In this document: positions 1-12,418 of the stretch, in pieces
Layout of the letters: each line of letters starts with the position of its first letter
Numbering within the stretch: the first letter of the stretch is position 1
Source of the DNA: Tetrahymena elliotti 4EA
Taxonomy: Eukaryota > Ciliophora > Oligohymenophorea > Hymenostomatida > Tetrahymenidae
Direction of reading: 5' to 3'
DNA: 64,000 nt
Assembly (NCBI GenBank): GCA_000231825.2
Contig: JH720314.1
Location: forward strand, 1,120,508 to 1,184,507
The notes under the pieces: model-generated
The model's input: only the letters and a program-made list of their open reading frames with translations
Told to the model about the DNA's origin: nothing
Databases searched by the model: none
Program-made: the position numbers and the translations under genes

Positions 1-61
1 ATTAATTATTTTAATTTAATTAAGAGTTGAGACTTAATTAATTTTTTGAACTTTTTTCCTC

Positions 62-529
62 TCAAGCTTATTTTTGATAATTTTTTATGCATTTAAAATA
101 TTGCTTTGTTACTTTGTTTAGTCTTTTTTCCTTCCATTTTTATTTTTGTTTTGTTATTATTTAATTTTTTGTGTTTAAATTTTTCTTTCTGTTAACCTTT
201 AGAGTTTAAGTTTTTAAAATGAAAAAAATTTTAAATCTTATTATTATTAGGTGAAATAGCTATTTATCCTCAAAAAATATTTGTTCAATCACATTTTCAA
301 GATCCTCAGTAGACCATGTTTAGTCGGCTTTATCAAATAGTTTATATTTTATTAGGCTCCAAATTTTCTCTATAATATCTAGAATCCGATTAGTGTCTCT
401 ATGCTGCTTGTTTTATTTTTTATTTGGTCTATAAACTTACACTTTAGGGGTTAGACAATAATAATAAATTTATTTTTACATTAAAATATTCTGCTTCAGT
501 AGAGATTAAATTAAGGTATTATTTTTCAT
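62..529 (-). pseudogene. Possible degraded Tc1/mariner-like transposase, C-terminal part
   Basis: Read with TAA/TAG as Gln, an open frame runs from an ATG at 529 to TGA at 62 (155 residues). Its middle contains IIEKIWSLIKYKLF followed by DQTWSTEDLENVIEQIF. Known: Tc1/mariner DDE transposases have near their C-terminus a PDLNPIENxW block, then a basic helix and a segment with alternating acidic and aliphatic residues. Here the expected PDLNP is replaced by DTNRILD, and no upstream catalytic Asp was found. That fits a decayed copy rather than an active transposase. The rest of the frame is AT-driven Ile/Lys/Asn. It could instead be an exon of an unknown gene. The match is from memory of the family pattern, so confidence is low. 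Confidence 0.33.
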
Positions 530-2388
530 TTTACTTTTCTATATTGTCTCTCTGAAGATTGGTTTAGTATTTATAAGATATTTAACAAAGAATAGATAAC
601 CATTTATAAATGCTTTCTTAAATTAAAGGAAATATTACTTAGTTCTGATCAAGAAAAACTGAAATATGGTAATAAAAACTATTATCAAATAAATTAATTT
701 TCTATGAACTTTAATTTTAAAGCATTCTCTGCCTTTATGGGATTTTATTTATCACCAAAGTTTGATAATGAATTTTCTATATTTCTGGCAGAAATCGGTG
801 GATTGTGAGAATTTCGAAACAACTGATTTTATAATAAATTTTCAAAAGAATTATCATAAAAACTAAATATTAAAATTGCTCTAAGATAAATTTCATTAAA
901 ATTGAATCTTGTTATTTTAAAAAGTTTCTGTTTTGCTCTGTTTCAAAGCCAGTCATTTTTAAATACTATAGTCGGAAAGATAAATATTCCTGGTTTTGAT
1001 AGTTTTACCAGCTTCCCATCAAACTCTAGTTATCACTTTTCTTTCAGAAAAAATATTTTTTCTTTTTATAAAAAATATCAATAGCATCTATCTATCTGAA
1101 ATAATCAATAAATAACTAAGTACTTTTGGAAAAAAATAATTTTTTTTCTTGTTTCTATAAAATTAGATAAATTACATTTGCTAGATACTTTTCTATTTTC
1201 TTTTTTTTCAAAATTGAAAAATTTGAAATGTTAATAAATCTTATTATGTTTTCATATTACATAAGCAAACATATTTCTTAAAACCATTTTGTAAATGAAT
1301 TTTCAGTAAACTTTAATTTCAAACTTTCTTAATTTTTAGAATGTTTTAATATTCATATTTATTCTGTAAAAAGCATCAATATTTTATTTTTCAGAAAAAT
1401 GGATTATAAACAATATTTCTGAACAAAAAAAAGAAAGATAAAAATTACTAATTTAATCAATTATATCAAAAACAAACATATTTAAGTTAGCTTTTAAAAT
1501 TCAAAATGGATTAAATAGATAAAGATATTAATTGATTTTAAAGACATTCACAATTACGATAGCACATATATATAAATAAAATAGATTTATAGAGACAGCT
1601 TAAAGAAGATAGATTTAATTTGTTAGTTAAATCATTTTTCGTCTTGTCTTTTTGGGCTTAAGGAGAAACTTATTGAAACTTTTAGATAGAGTACATATTT
1701 TTTAAATTATAAGTATATTTTCTTGGAGTATAGTATATAATATAAAGGTTGATAGCTATTTTTGGTTATGTAATTTATAGATTATGTATTATAAGCTTAC
1801 CTTAAGAACTAAAAGCAAAATTAACAAATGATTCAGACTCAAATTTATCTTAAGAAATAAACAATGGGTGCTAAAGTTACTGCTAATATCTCTTTGTTTC
1901 CTCATTTAATTTTTATACTTAAAGCTTTACAGAAACCAAAATATTAACGGTCGCACTTCCTTCACTTAAGTTATTGTGAAAGAATTTCGAGGGCTATTAT
2001 TCTTATCTCTTTAAAGCAGATTTATGGGTTTTTGAATCTAACAATTACATTTAATTTTTTTAAAGTTAGTTCAGAATTTACCTTTGTGTTTAAAAACCCA
2101 TTTATAGTATGTTTCTATTTACTTACGAGCTTTAATATACTAATTAAATATCAAGACTGGTCTTAATCAGCATTTAAAGCAATAAAATCGTAAATAGTAA
2201 ATTCAATTAGCAAACTGTTTAAAGTTGCAAAAGAGGAACTAAAGAGTAGAAGCTAACAGATGTAGTAAGCGATAAGTAACTAGAAGAATCTGTATTGTAA
2301 CTAATAAAATTAAAGATAAATCCCCAATTTCTATTCCTATAAACCTAAATTATATATATAATCTTAATGATGGCACCCTTCATCATTA
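530..2388. other. AT-rich region with ambiguous open frames, no assignable gene
   Basis: Two long frames without TGA overlap on opposite strands. One is plus 1864-2370, 168 residues from an ATG, with a Gln/Lys/Ser-rich second half. The other is a minus frame open from about 2450 down to 1466, with an Asn/Gln/Ser/Lys-rich stretch at about 1830-2070. Each looks coding in only part of its length, and neither matches a family I recognise. The minus frame might be a further Bdp1 exon or another gene. The rest shows only AT-rich sequence. Confidence 0.4.
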
Positions 2389-3527
2389 TCATCTATTTTT
2401 TTAAATTTTAAATTAGTATTTTATTTAAATAATTAAATTTAAATATTACTTAAGCAGTTTATAGGGCCTGTTATCGGAATTAAATCCTTTACTCGTCAAG
2501 ATCCTCAAGACTATCAGGGGTTTAATTTTTCAAATCAAGAAGGTATTGATAATTATTTGAGCCTAATTTGAAAGATTGTTTCTTCAGAGCTTCGTTGATT
2601 TTGTTTGGGTTCTTTTTTAATTCTTGATGATATTTTTTCTATCAATTAATTAAAAAAAAGTTGTAAATTAGCGGAAAATTTAAGTTTAATTTATCAGTAA
2701 ATCTTTTAATTAATTGAAAGGAACCTTACCTTTATTTGGCTGATTGTTTTAGTTTTCAAAAATGAAGAAATAAGAGAAAAATCTGCACCAATAAATTCTA
2801 ATAAGCTGTAAAATTTATCCAATTCTTGGCTATCCCACATGCAGTTTTTCATGTTAACACACTTTTTACGTAAAATTGATTGGAAAGTAGTATGTTTAGC
2901 TTCTACAGTTTCAGATGTTTCTGACTTGTAGTTACTAAAACTGCTTAAGCTTTCTGTATCATCGCTTATACAATTTGCTTTGTTTTTCAACTCTTCTTTA
3001 ATTTGGAGTCTTTTAACTTGTTTTCTACTCTGTTTATAAATAAAAATGTATTTTTAAATTTTGTTTATATTGGTTCTAAAATTTACATCAATAATTGTCT
3101 CATCAATCAATTGGCTTAGGGTTGAATCTTTATCTACTATAAAAGTTTTTTGTCTATTCTCAAACTCATCATCAAATAACTCTTCCATCAGCTTTGCTTT
3201 TCTTACGTATTTTCTTTTTTGGCGAGGCTTTTCTTCTTCCTTTCTTACTAAAAGCAATTTATCTGCTGAATCAAAGTTGAACTTGATTGGTATTTCATTG
3301 ATTTCTTTCCAAAACTTTGCTTGAATTTCTTCTAAGTTTAATAATCCAGAAGAAGGTGAAGGTGAGCACAATGAATATGAACTCATTTCAACATTATCTT
3401 TGTTAGGTGTTTCGATTACATCATCAATAACCAAAACTTCACTTTTCAATCCCTCTTCTACTTTTTGGGATTCCTCTTTGGATTGAGGGAATTGAACCCC
3501 TATTCCGAACGCTAAATCTTGTTTCAT
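2389..3527 (-). CDS. BDP1: TFIIIB subunit Bdp1 (B'') with SANT domain
   Basis: Bdp1 is a subunit of TFIIIB, which recruits RNA polymerase III to tRNA, 5S and similar genes in the nucleus. Exon 1 runs 3527-2730 (266 codons, phase 0). An intron at 2729-2639 (GTAAGG...AG) joins SQIK to KKYHQELKKNPNKI. The joined product shows the Bdp1-type extended SANT domain: W-x2-QELDKFY, then GADFSLIS, then the basic KTKTISQIKKKY, then NPxxIxxAL. The N-terminal ~220 residues are acidic and Ser/Pro-rich, with a basic KPRQKRKYVRKAK patch at about residue 150. The ATG at 3527 was chosen as the first in frame; the frame stays open upstream but has no ATG. The C-terminus is uncertain. If GTAAAG at about 2501 is a donor, the protein ends at LEDLDE with TGA at 2389. 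Otherwise the frame runs past 2450. Confidence 0.8.
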
Positions 3528-4200
3528 AAATCCAATTATTTGCAATTGGGTATACTTTAGTTGTTTTGCTATTGCTATCTATGATCTATTTTGTTTAGGT
3601 TTTTTTATATTTTTCAATATTTCTTAATTACTTATTAATATTATTAGATCAAATTAAACATCAATTAAAAGCTTCTAATTCCTCAATATATTAAGTAATT
3701 TATGTATTTTTCAATTTTTGACTAATTTCCTAATTATTTTTTAATGTAAATTTTCAAATAGATATTTCTTTTTTAAAGCGTCTTACTAATTCATAGTAAA
3801 ATATGATTAAAAAAATAGATTTTAATGGTAAATAACAAAAAAAAGATAGAACTGATCAAAAAGTAAACCATTCAATTATTTTTAATAATATTTTTTTATT
3901 GATAACTAATTGAAAATTCGATATTTTTAATATTATTTTAATGAAAGAAAATTTATTTTATCTTTTTTTAATTAATAGAATTAATTTTTATAAATTGCAA
4001 ATAAAATATTTGGGTGAAGTAATTTTGTAAATTTAATTATGTTATAAATATATTTTTGATAAATTTAATATTTTGTTTGTATTTTAGTTAAATCTAATTG
4101 CTTAATATTACAATTATCAAATAAAAAATATCCAAATTTTAGTATAAACTTAAGGTTAAAAAAAATAAGAATTAATTAATTAAAGCATTCTTGATCAAAA
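3528..4200. promoter_or_regulatory. Divergent intergenic region between Bdp1 and importin-5 genes
   Basis: About 670 nt of very AT-rich DNA between two divergently transcribed genes, so it must hold both promoters. No specific element stands out. Confidence 0.4.
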
Positions 4201-7200
4201 ATGGCTGAAAAGTTTTTAGAAAAGTACCTCAAATCAGATAACAAAATATAGGAAATCATTAATACTGGAGCTTCTGATCCTAGCATTAAACATAAAATAT
4301 TAAATTACATTATTGAAGGTAATATTAGATTTTATATTAGCTTAGTGAATTAATCTCTACTAAATTATAATTAGGTGTTAACTAAAAAGATAAGTATATT
4401 GCTGCTCTTTAAGTATACATCTGTGCTCTTACCAACTAATTTGTTTAAAAAAGCGACATTAAGCTTAATGAAATCGAAAAAAGACTTTTCAGTATTCTTA
4501 AAAAAAATAAAGAGGAATAAGAGATAGTAGAACAAATGAGTACAATCATATCAAAAATCTATTCCTTATTCATAGATGAAGAAAATTTAAATTACAAGAA
4601 GTAATTCCCAGCTTTCTTCCAAGAATTTGAATCAATGATCAAGTCATAAGAGTTATTATATGTTGCTTTATCCATATTAAAGCAAATTATTGTTAATTGG
4701 CCAGATTTTTACACTAGCTACTAAGATAAGATTATTGAATCACTTTAAAGTGGATTGTCTCATACTGATAAGAAGACATTTGCAAGTGCAGTAAAGGTTT
4801 CCTTGATGATAATTTAATAGCAGCCTACCCAACAACTAAGATAATTTAATGTTTTAGTTGAGCCTTTAGTCTAAAAGATTTATAGCAACTTAAGTGTTTT
4901 TGATACAATTTCTATGCAATACTTTGAAGAATGTATTGTATCTTAATCAATCTTATTCAGAAAGCAATACAATTATATTCTAGAATAATTGAATAATTAA
5001 TTAAATGATTCTTCAATTGATTAGAAAATATTTTAATCAGCTATAAAAAGCTGGCTTTTGCTCTTTGATAAGCAAAAAAGCTTTATAATTCAATAGTATA
5101 AAGATTCTTCTATCAAAAGTATTTATAACCTTATCTTTAACTATTTGGCTACTGAAGACATCAGTGAAGAATTATTCAGCTCTGATTAGGGAAATAAGAA
5201 ATCTTCTATCAAACTCATCTCCTTAGTCAATAATCCTCTCTTTTCTAAAACACAATTTGTTCTCAAGTAACTAAGAGATTTGTCTAAAATTATGACATTG
5301 CAAGAAATAAAAGATTTTTATTTTGAAATTTTTGTTGAATTCTATCAGAAATCTGAACCCAGCTTTACATACTCTGCCTTTGTCGGATTTTCTACCATTG
5401 GTAATTAATTTTCTTTAACTTTTATAGATTTTGCTTAATTTAATTAATATACTAAAATATTTATTGATAATAAAAGGTGAATATAAGATCAATGCTTCAG
5501 ATCTCTCTGAGTTTTCTAAATTAGCAGTTAAAAAAATTAAGAATGGAACAATTGTAGAGAAATTTTCTGTTTTAAATAGTATTTCATTTATATGTGACTT
5601 TTTAGGAGCTAAATATACAAATAAATTCTAAACACTCATTATGAAGAATGGTTTAATTTTCTCTTTGTAAGATTCTAACAGTGAAAGAGCTTTGATCTAC
5701 TAAACTCTAACATTATTTATTGGAAACTTGAAGAAGGAAATTGAAGCTGAAGATCTTAAATAAATATTTGAAGCAGTAAATAAAGACTTAAAGCAGTCAG
5801 ATAACGAAAGTGCTACATATTACAGTCTTATTTTGATTGATCTTTTAATATAAAAATTCAATGCTGAGATGAAAGCTTACTCAGATGACTTATACAATCT
5901 AATTAAGAAGTTAAAAAATGAAAATATAGATTTGATTAGTTTGAAGTTTGAAGTATAAGCAAACTTCATTTAAAATTACAGTGAAAACAAGCATTTCTAA
6001 AATGATATTGAAAATCTAGTTACCTCTGCTATTGATTTGAAAAAGATAGAAAGTTTGTAAGGAGTAGAATAATACCACTACATTTCCAATTAAATGAATA
6101 TTATATTTAAGATTACCTAAGCTCTCTAAAAAATTAAAGGTATTGCAAAAAAATCTGAAATGATTATTAATTCATCAGTTGTTTTACTTGATAAAAGTAT
6201 TAAATATCTTACTCAAAAGAAATAAAACCAAGATGAAGAAGAAGATTTATCAAACTAAGATGGTAATTAAGAAGAAATTGATTTAAATGCACCTAGAAAA
6301 GTTTTCTAAGCCTTGAAAATTATTTATGAAGAAACCGAAAAAGCTTACAATGCAGAAAAAGTTTTACAAGTAAATTTTATTTATTAGATTATTTATTTTT
6401 AATTAATTTCAACATTTTTCAACTAAAAGCTTGGTTTAAATGTCCTTAATGACTTGAATGATCATCTCAACTTGAGGGACTCAGTTATTGATATACTCCC
6501 TTGCTTATTCAAAATTTTAAAAGAGAAAAAAAGTGAAAACTTGTAGGAAGGAGTTTATGAAATGATTAAATCTTTGGTCAATAGTATGCAAGCAGAAACT
6601 GATCATGGAGTAGTGCTTGATTAATTAGAATTAATTTATAAGACATTAGAATAAGTAGGTAAGTGCTTTGATGCTGAAACTGTTAAAAGTATTATGATTT
6701 TCCTATTCGAAATATGCCAAAATTCTGTTGAAAATATTGACCAAAAGGCAGAAATTTCTTCTAAAAAAACTCAAAAATCAGAAAATAAATAAGATAAAGA
6801 TCAAGATGAAGAAGATGATGATCATGACAATGATGATGATTACGAAGAAGAAGATGATGATGAAGAAGAAGAAGAAGACATAGAAAATAAAGAATAACTA
6901 GAATTAGCCCAAGCAATAGGACCTATAATTGAATTGCTTTATAGAACTCACACTGAAGAGGTAAATAGCAAACTTTATATTTAATGTCTAACATTTTCAT
7001 TTATTTAATAGGCATATTAATGTTTTGATGAAATTATTTGTGAAAGAGTCTTAGGATTGTGTGATAGTGAAGATGAAAATTTCAAATTAGTAGGATATAA
7101 TATTATTTCTAACTTAATGTCTATTCTTGGATATGAAAAACTTAAAGATTATATAGAAGAAATATTTGCTTATCTTACAGAAGGCATAGAAGCATAATTA

Positions 7201-7668
7201 TATGCCTTAAAATAAACATCCGTTTATGGCTTGGGTTTACTCTGTCAAATTATGCCTAAATAAGATTTTAACTAATATAAATTATATACTTCAGAGGCAA
7301 TCGTATCTTGTATTTTACATGAACCTGAAGGTATTAACTTAGAAGAAGATGAAATGGATGAAGAGTTTGAAGAAGAATTTACTTTGTTTATTGATAATTC
7401 TATATCAGCTCTTGCTAAATTGATTAAATACTAAAACTTTACAAAAGAAATTGGTCCTTTTATAGATTTGCTCCCATTAAAAATTGATGAAGAAGAAGGA
7501 TTAATAACTCATGAAATATTTGTTGATTTAGTTTTAGAAAATAAATTCCCTGAAGAATTTAACTCAGAGATAAAAGAAGCTTCTTTAAGAATTAAAGAGA
7601 GTGAGTTTGTTAATGAATCAATCCTAGCCAAGCTTAATAAAATTTTGAGCTTGAAAAAATTTAAGTGA
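4201..7668 (+). CDS. Importin-5/Kap121-type karyopherin beta
   Basis: A HEAT-repeat nuclear import receptor that would carry cargo such as ribosomal proteins or histones through the nuclear pore under Ran control. Five exons: 4201-4318, 4375-5400, 5477-6369, 6430-6960 and 7012-7668. They are joined by GT-AG introns of 56, 76, 60 and 51 nt and encode 1,074 residues, close to the ~1,100 usual for importin-5. HEAT-like helices run throughout. The C-terminal quarter is the most recognisable: YGLGLLCQIMPK, then an acidic helix, SISALAKLIKY, then LLPLKIDEEEGLITHEIF. These correspond to the YGLG, ISAVGKI and WLPLHEDKEE blocks of importin-5. An acidic Asp/Glu run lies at about residues 800-835. Assignment to the IPO5 branch rather than IPO4 rests on these blocks. 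Start: first ATG, immediately after AT-rich leader. Confidence 0.85.
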
Positions 7669-8597
7669 TTTATCTTTGAAAAATAATTTAATCTTGATAA
7701 ATATTTCTATTGTTATGTTATAAAATTAATGATTTGTTTGATTTATTATTAAAAACCAATTGAGTTTTCTGAATTAAAAAATATTTTTGCTTTCAAATAA
7801 TTTTATTTTTCTTAAATTTTTAGATAATTTTAAGGTATTGAATGGATTATGATTAAAAATGAATAAATTTATTTTAATTTAATATTTTGGAATTAAGATA
7901 AAATTAAGTAATTAGATTTTTGTCATGGATAACTAAAAGAATAAAATGCCTGAATTATAAATTAAAGGATTGAAACATATTTAAAAGAACCATCAAAAAA
8001 AATTTTTTATTCTTTTTATTTATATTCAAAACTATTTTTTGATTGAAGATAAATTAGTTATTTTTTTAGGCTTTGAAGATTATTTTTATTAAATACAATA
8101 AATATCTCTATTATTATTTATTTATTTAGAATTTTTGGTAAACAAAACACAATATTGTGCTTTAAAAAGAAAAAACAAAATTTTAAGGTTAATAGTTCTA
8201 AATATCAAATCATTTAGAGAATTTAATTATGAGTTACTATGATTTGAAAAAAAAAAAGATAATATTTTCACATTTTAAATATTAATTTTTAAATTTATGG
8301 TAGATTATAAATACAAAATATATTTAGAAAACGTAATAAAATTACAATTAAATAGTTTTTAGAGCATTCTATGTATGTTTATGCTGCTTGCTTGCTTATT
8401 AGTAGATAATGAGATTAAGAATATGTATTAATGTATGCATGTATGTTTCTTTTTATTTTAGTTTGTTTTCTAAATAGTGTTTGTAATTATAGTTTCAAAT
8501 AGATATTGATTGCCATTAATTTTATATAAAATTTTAAATCATATTTTAAAAATATCATTCATTATTATAGATTGATAAATTTAGAATTTTTTTAGAA
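7669..8597. other. Convergent intergenic region
   Basis: 3' flanks of the importin-5 and eIF3m genes. AT-rich, with a short run of TGC/TTG and ATGT-like simple repeats at about 8370-8445. No gene seen. Confidence 0.5.
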
Positions 8598-10408
8598 TCA
8601 AGCTAATTTTTCAGCGCTTTCAAGATAACTTTTAATTTTTCCCATGATGATTTTTAATGATTCATTCATGCTAATCCATTCCTTTTTATCAAGATATTTA
8701 CCATAATTAGCCCTTTTTATTTGAAATGAAAATTAATAACTATTTTAATTTTAAAAAATAATTTGCTTACTTAACATATATAATTTAATTGTATTAGTCG
8801 ATTTGAGCATCAATAATTTTGCTAGTAATAGCAAGGATGACCCAGTTTTCAACATCTTCTTTGTTAATCTGATAAAAAATAAAATTAGAATGACAATTTC
8901 ATTTATCATAAAGTATTTTACATGGAGGTTTTATGCGAATTATTCATAGCTAATGAGTTCACCTGACTTAGCAAATCTAGAAATAGATTGAACTCTTACT
9001 TTTTCAAGATATTCTTCTTCAACAATATTATTATCTTTCAATCCATTAGGGGTAGTCTTTTTAAATTCTTCAAAGCCCTTAACATCACCAGTTATGAAGA
9101 AAGAGAAGATCTAGAATAAAACAGGATTTGACTTTTGTAAATACTTTAATCCATTAGTTTCGAAAATAGATCCGTATTCAGAAAGAACTTAACCGTAGTT
9201 GAGAAGTAAGTGAATATATTTCTTTAAAGTTTCTTCGTCTTACTTATCTTAAAATTCAAAACTTTAGAAGTACTTCAAAACAATTTAGCATCTGAAATCT
9301 TGCCTATTAAAAATAAAGTTTTTCAATTAATTTAATGCTCAGTAATTGTAATTGAATCAAAATCTTCAAATCAACGTCTTGATATTATTTTTATAATTTA
9401 AATTTTTATCAAATGATGAATGATATTTGATTTTAATAATTCAGTTAATCTGAATCTAATAGGAAATTACTTGACAGATTTATCTAAAGCATCAACAATA
9501 TTAGAAAGGAGTTTCTTTTTTTCGTTGTTGGAAAGATTCCAGTTCTTGGTAATTGTGTCAATATCAGTGAAAGTAGTATTTAAGACACCAATTTTATCGT
9601 TTTTCTTGCAAAAAGCGATAATGTAAATCAAGAGAGAATATTAAATCTTAGGTAAGCTATCCAAACCGTTGAAAAGGATGCCATATCTAATTATTAAAAT
9701 TAAAAAATTATGTTTTTTCATTATCTTTGTTGGCTAAATTTATAATTAAAAATAAATTTTGTTTCTATCTAATAATATAAAGCAAGACCATAAATTATTT
9801 TTAATAAAGCTAGTTATATCTTCTTATATTTTTTATGCTTTTAAATTCCGTTTAAGATAGAAGTTTGTATGAGTGAGTGAGAGTTAAAATTTTTTTTTAA
9901 TATTTTCAAATTGGAATATATTTTACTGAGTCAAAACGTTGTTAGCATGGGTTTCTTCAGCTTCAAGAACAGTTTAGTACTTTTTAAGAGTAGTTTCTTG
10001 TTTAGGAGAAGCAGTTATCAAGTAGGAGGTAATTGCAGAAATACTATTTAAATCTAATTATTAAAACTAAATTAGAAAATTTGTGATAAAATCTAAATAA
10101 AATGAATATTCTAATCTAAATAAGAAATCATATTCTTTATTAATAAATATAAATTGCTCTTAAAAAACAAATTTTGAATAATCACATTTTTGATCAAGCT
10201 TGAGATTCTTTTTAGCTTAGAAAAGAAGTTCAATAAGAGCTTCGTACTTCTAAGATTTCAAATACTAACTAGAATTTTCTTTAAATGCTTCTAAAAACTT
10301 TTCTTCTTCTTCATCAAACTTAGAAGCTCTGGTTAAAGCTTATTCGATGTGAGTAGCAAGTCTATCTAAATTATCTAATTCAGTAAGCTTAATTAATTGG
10401 TAAGACAT
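8598..10408 (-). CDS. EIF3M: Eukaryotic translation initiation factor 3 subunit M (PCI domain)
   Basis: eIF3m is a PCI-domain subunit of the cytosolic eIF3 complex, which loads the 43S ribosome onto mRNA. The gene is split into at least six exons. The start MSYQLIKLTELDNLD is at 10408 and the stop TGA at 8598. The best evidence is the exon around 9450-9690. It reads RYGILFNGLDSLP, then IDTITKNWNLSNNEKKKLL, then VDALDKS, paralleling the eIF3m blocks RWRTLNNLFN, WISDWNLTTEKKHTLL and YEAL. The last exon (about 8600-8715) ends in a long helix beginning KKEWISMNESLK, the position of the conserved C-terminal QWQQLYDTLN helix. Exon joins at about 9700-10200 are approximate. Divergent from Hsp60 across a 2 kb spacer. 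Confidence 0.82.
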
Positions 10409-12418
10409 TTTTGACTTTTTCTTGTTATTTGGTTAAAAAGGATATTTTTTATTTATTTAATTAGTTTTGTTTTAATAATTTAATTAGATTTTTACTTTCA
10501 GCAATTCGCTCTCTTTATTTTTTGCACTTTTTAATTTTCTTACTTTATACTAATTAAAATCTAAGAAAAATTAAACAAAACCAAACATACAAATTCAATG
10601 AAGATACAAGTGCCAAATATAATGGATAAAGAAATTCATATTATGTTCAGAGATAGATATAAACTTATTATCATCGCTTAGATATAATTTATAACAATTA
10701 CTCTATTCCATTAATCATCATAAAATAAATAACAAAATATTTTAAAGATCTTTACATTTTTATTTATTTACTGATTTTTTTATTTTTAATTTGATATTTT
10801 TTGATTATTTATTCATTTATAAAAAATGTTTAATTATTTAGTATTATTATTCATATTACTTAAATATCTTTTGATATTTTTTAGACAATTTCTTTTTAAT
10901 TTGAAAATATAAAATTATTTTTAATATTAAAAATAACATTAAATTTGGTGATTTTGGCCATTTCTAAATTAAATTATAAATATCAATTTAATTTAAATAA
11001 ATACATTCAAAATAAAATTAAATTATGATTATAACTTCATTCTTATTCCTTAAAATATTTTCAAAATTTAAACCTTCTTTTTTTTTTCTAAATCATTAAA
11101 ATCTAATTTTTAATTTTGTTTTTATTAAATTATTATTTTTATTAAGATAATAATTTCTTCGTATTTTAATAGTTAATTATTAATAATTAATTATAAACTT
11201 GGACTGTCTATCAAAATAGATTTGATATTTTATAATTAATTGTTTGATTATTTTTAATGAAATATATTCAATGTTGTCTCATGTTAAGAATTTTTAGGAA
11301 TTTTCCGATTTTTAGTGTGGAGATATATCGATTATTATAAATTACTTTTTCATAACAGTAAAAATGAAAATTCAATCATTTTCTTTATTAATTTGAAGGT
11401 TATTGATGATAAATTACAATCATTAAAAAGTAATTTAATTCAAACACAAATTTAATTATTCAAAGTTTTTAATCTGTTATTTTTTAATTGTTTGTACCTT
11501 AATCATCAAATCCTTAATTAAAAATTTTATCCTATGCTGCAAATAATAAAAAATGAGGGTTTATAACAGGTATAATAAATATCTTTTCGTATTATGTATC
11601 TACTTTAAAATAAATTCAAGTAGAAATAGTTAGTGGATTAGATCATCTTTCATATAATATTTGTTCAAGAAAGCTAATTTTAGCTTTTTTTATATAAAAT
11701 TAGGAAGATATAAAAGTCGAATGATATGCAATACTATCAATTTTCATTATTACGAATAATTGGCTATTTTGATAAAGATATTTTGATAGTTATTGAAGAC
11801 TTACCTGATCAACTATAATAATTTTTAATTAAATAAATAATGAAATTTCTGTTTTTAAGCAAAAGACAAGTTTTTAAAATGTTTTAGATGTTTAATAGAA
11901 GATGTTAATCACACTTAATCATGATTTGAATTGACTAAATTAGCATTTTTTTAATTTATTAGTATATTTTAGTGGTATGTACATAACTATGTTGAGAGAA
12001 ATTTATCTGATAAAAATTAAAATGAAATATTGATAAAAATCAAGAAAAAGAAATTTAGAAAAATAGAAAACGCAGACTAGTTATTATTTGAATAGAAGAC
12101 TAAACAATGTATTCATAACAAATATAATAAAATATGCTTATTTTTAACTTATTTAGCTATTTTTACAGGTGGATCTGCTTTTTTTTAATGCATGAATCTT
12201 TTTGAGACATGCTTTCATTTAGGATTGCTTTTGAAAGACATTATTATTATTTTTCATGTTGAAGTTTCTAGAAATAAGGAATAGAAGATTATGAAGTAGG
12301 GGTCTCCTAGTTATTAAAAACTTAATTTGAGGTCATATCCGCTTAAAAATTAATAAATAATCAAAAGATACACAAAACTAAAAAATAAAACAAATCAAGT
12401 AAAAATAAAAACACAAAA
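10409..12418. other. 2 kb divergent intergenic region
   Basis: Separates eIF3m (minus) from Hsp60 (plus). A short open frame of about 60 codons starts at an ATG near 10600 but matches nothing. The rest is AT-rich; the only element I recognise is the heat-shock element near 12261. Confidence 0.45.
12260..12274 (+). promoter_or_regulatory. Heat-shock element upstream of Hsp60
   Basis: The sequence tGAAgtTTCtaGAAa is a perfect three-unit array of alternating nGAAn/nTTCn pentamers, the binding site of trimeric heat-shock factor HSF. It lies about 145 nt upstream of the Hsp60 ATG in otherwise AT-rich DNA, which implies heat-inducible transcription. Confidence 0.7.

Noticed and set aside
902..1084. 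60-residue plus frame, Phe/Ser-rich
   Set aside because: Short, AT-driven, no start context, no family resemblance.
3061..3324. 87-residue plus frame
   Set aside because: Antisense shadow of Bdp1 exon 1.
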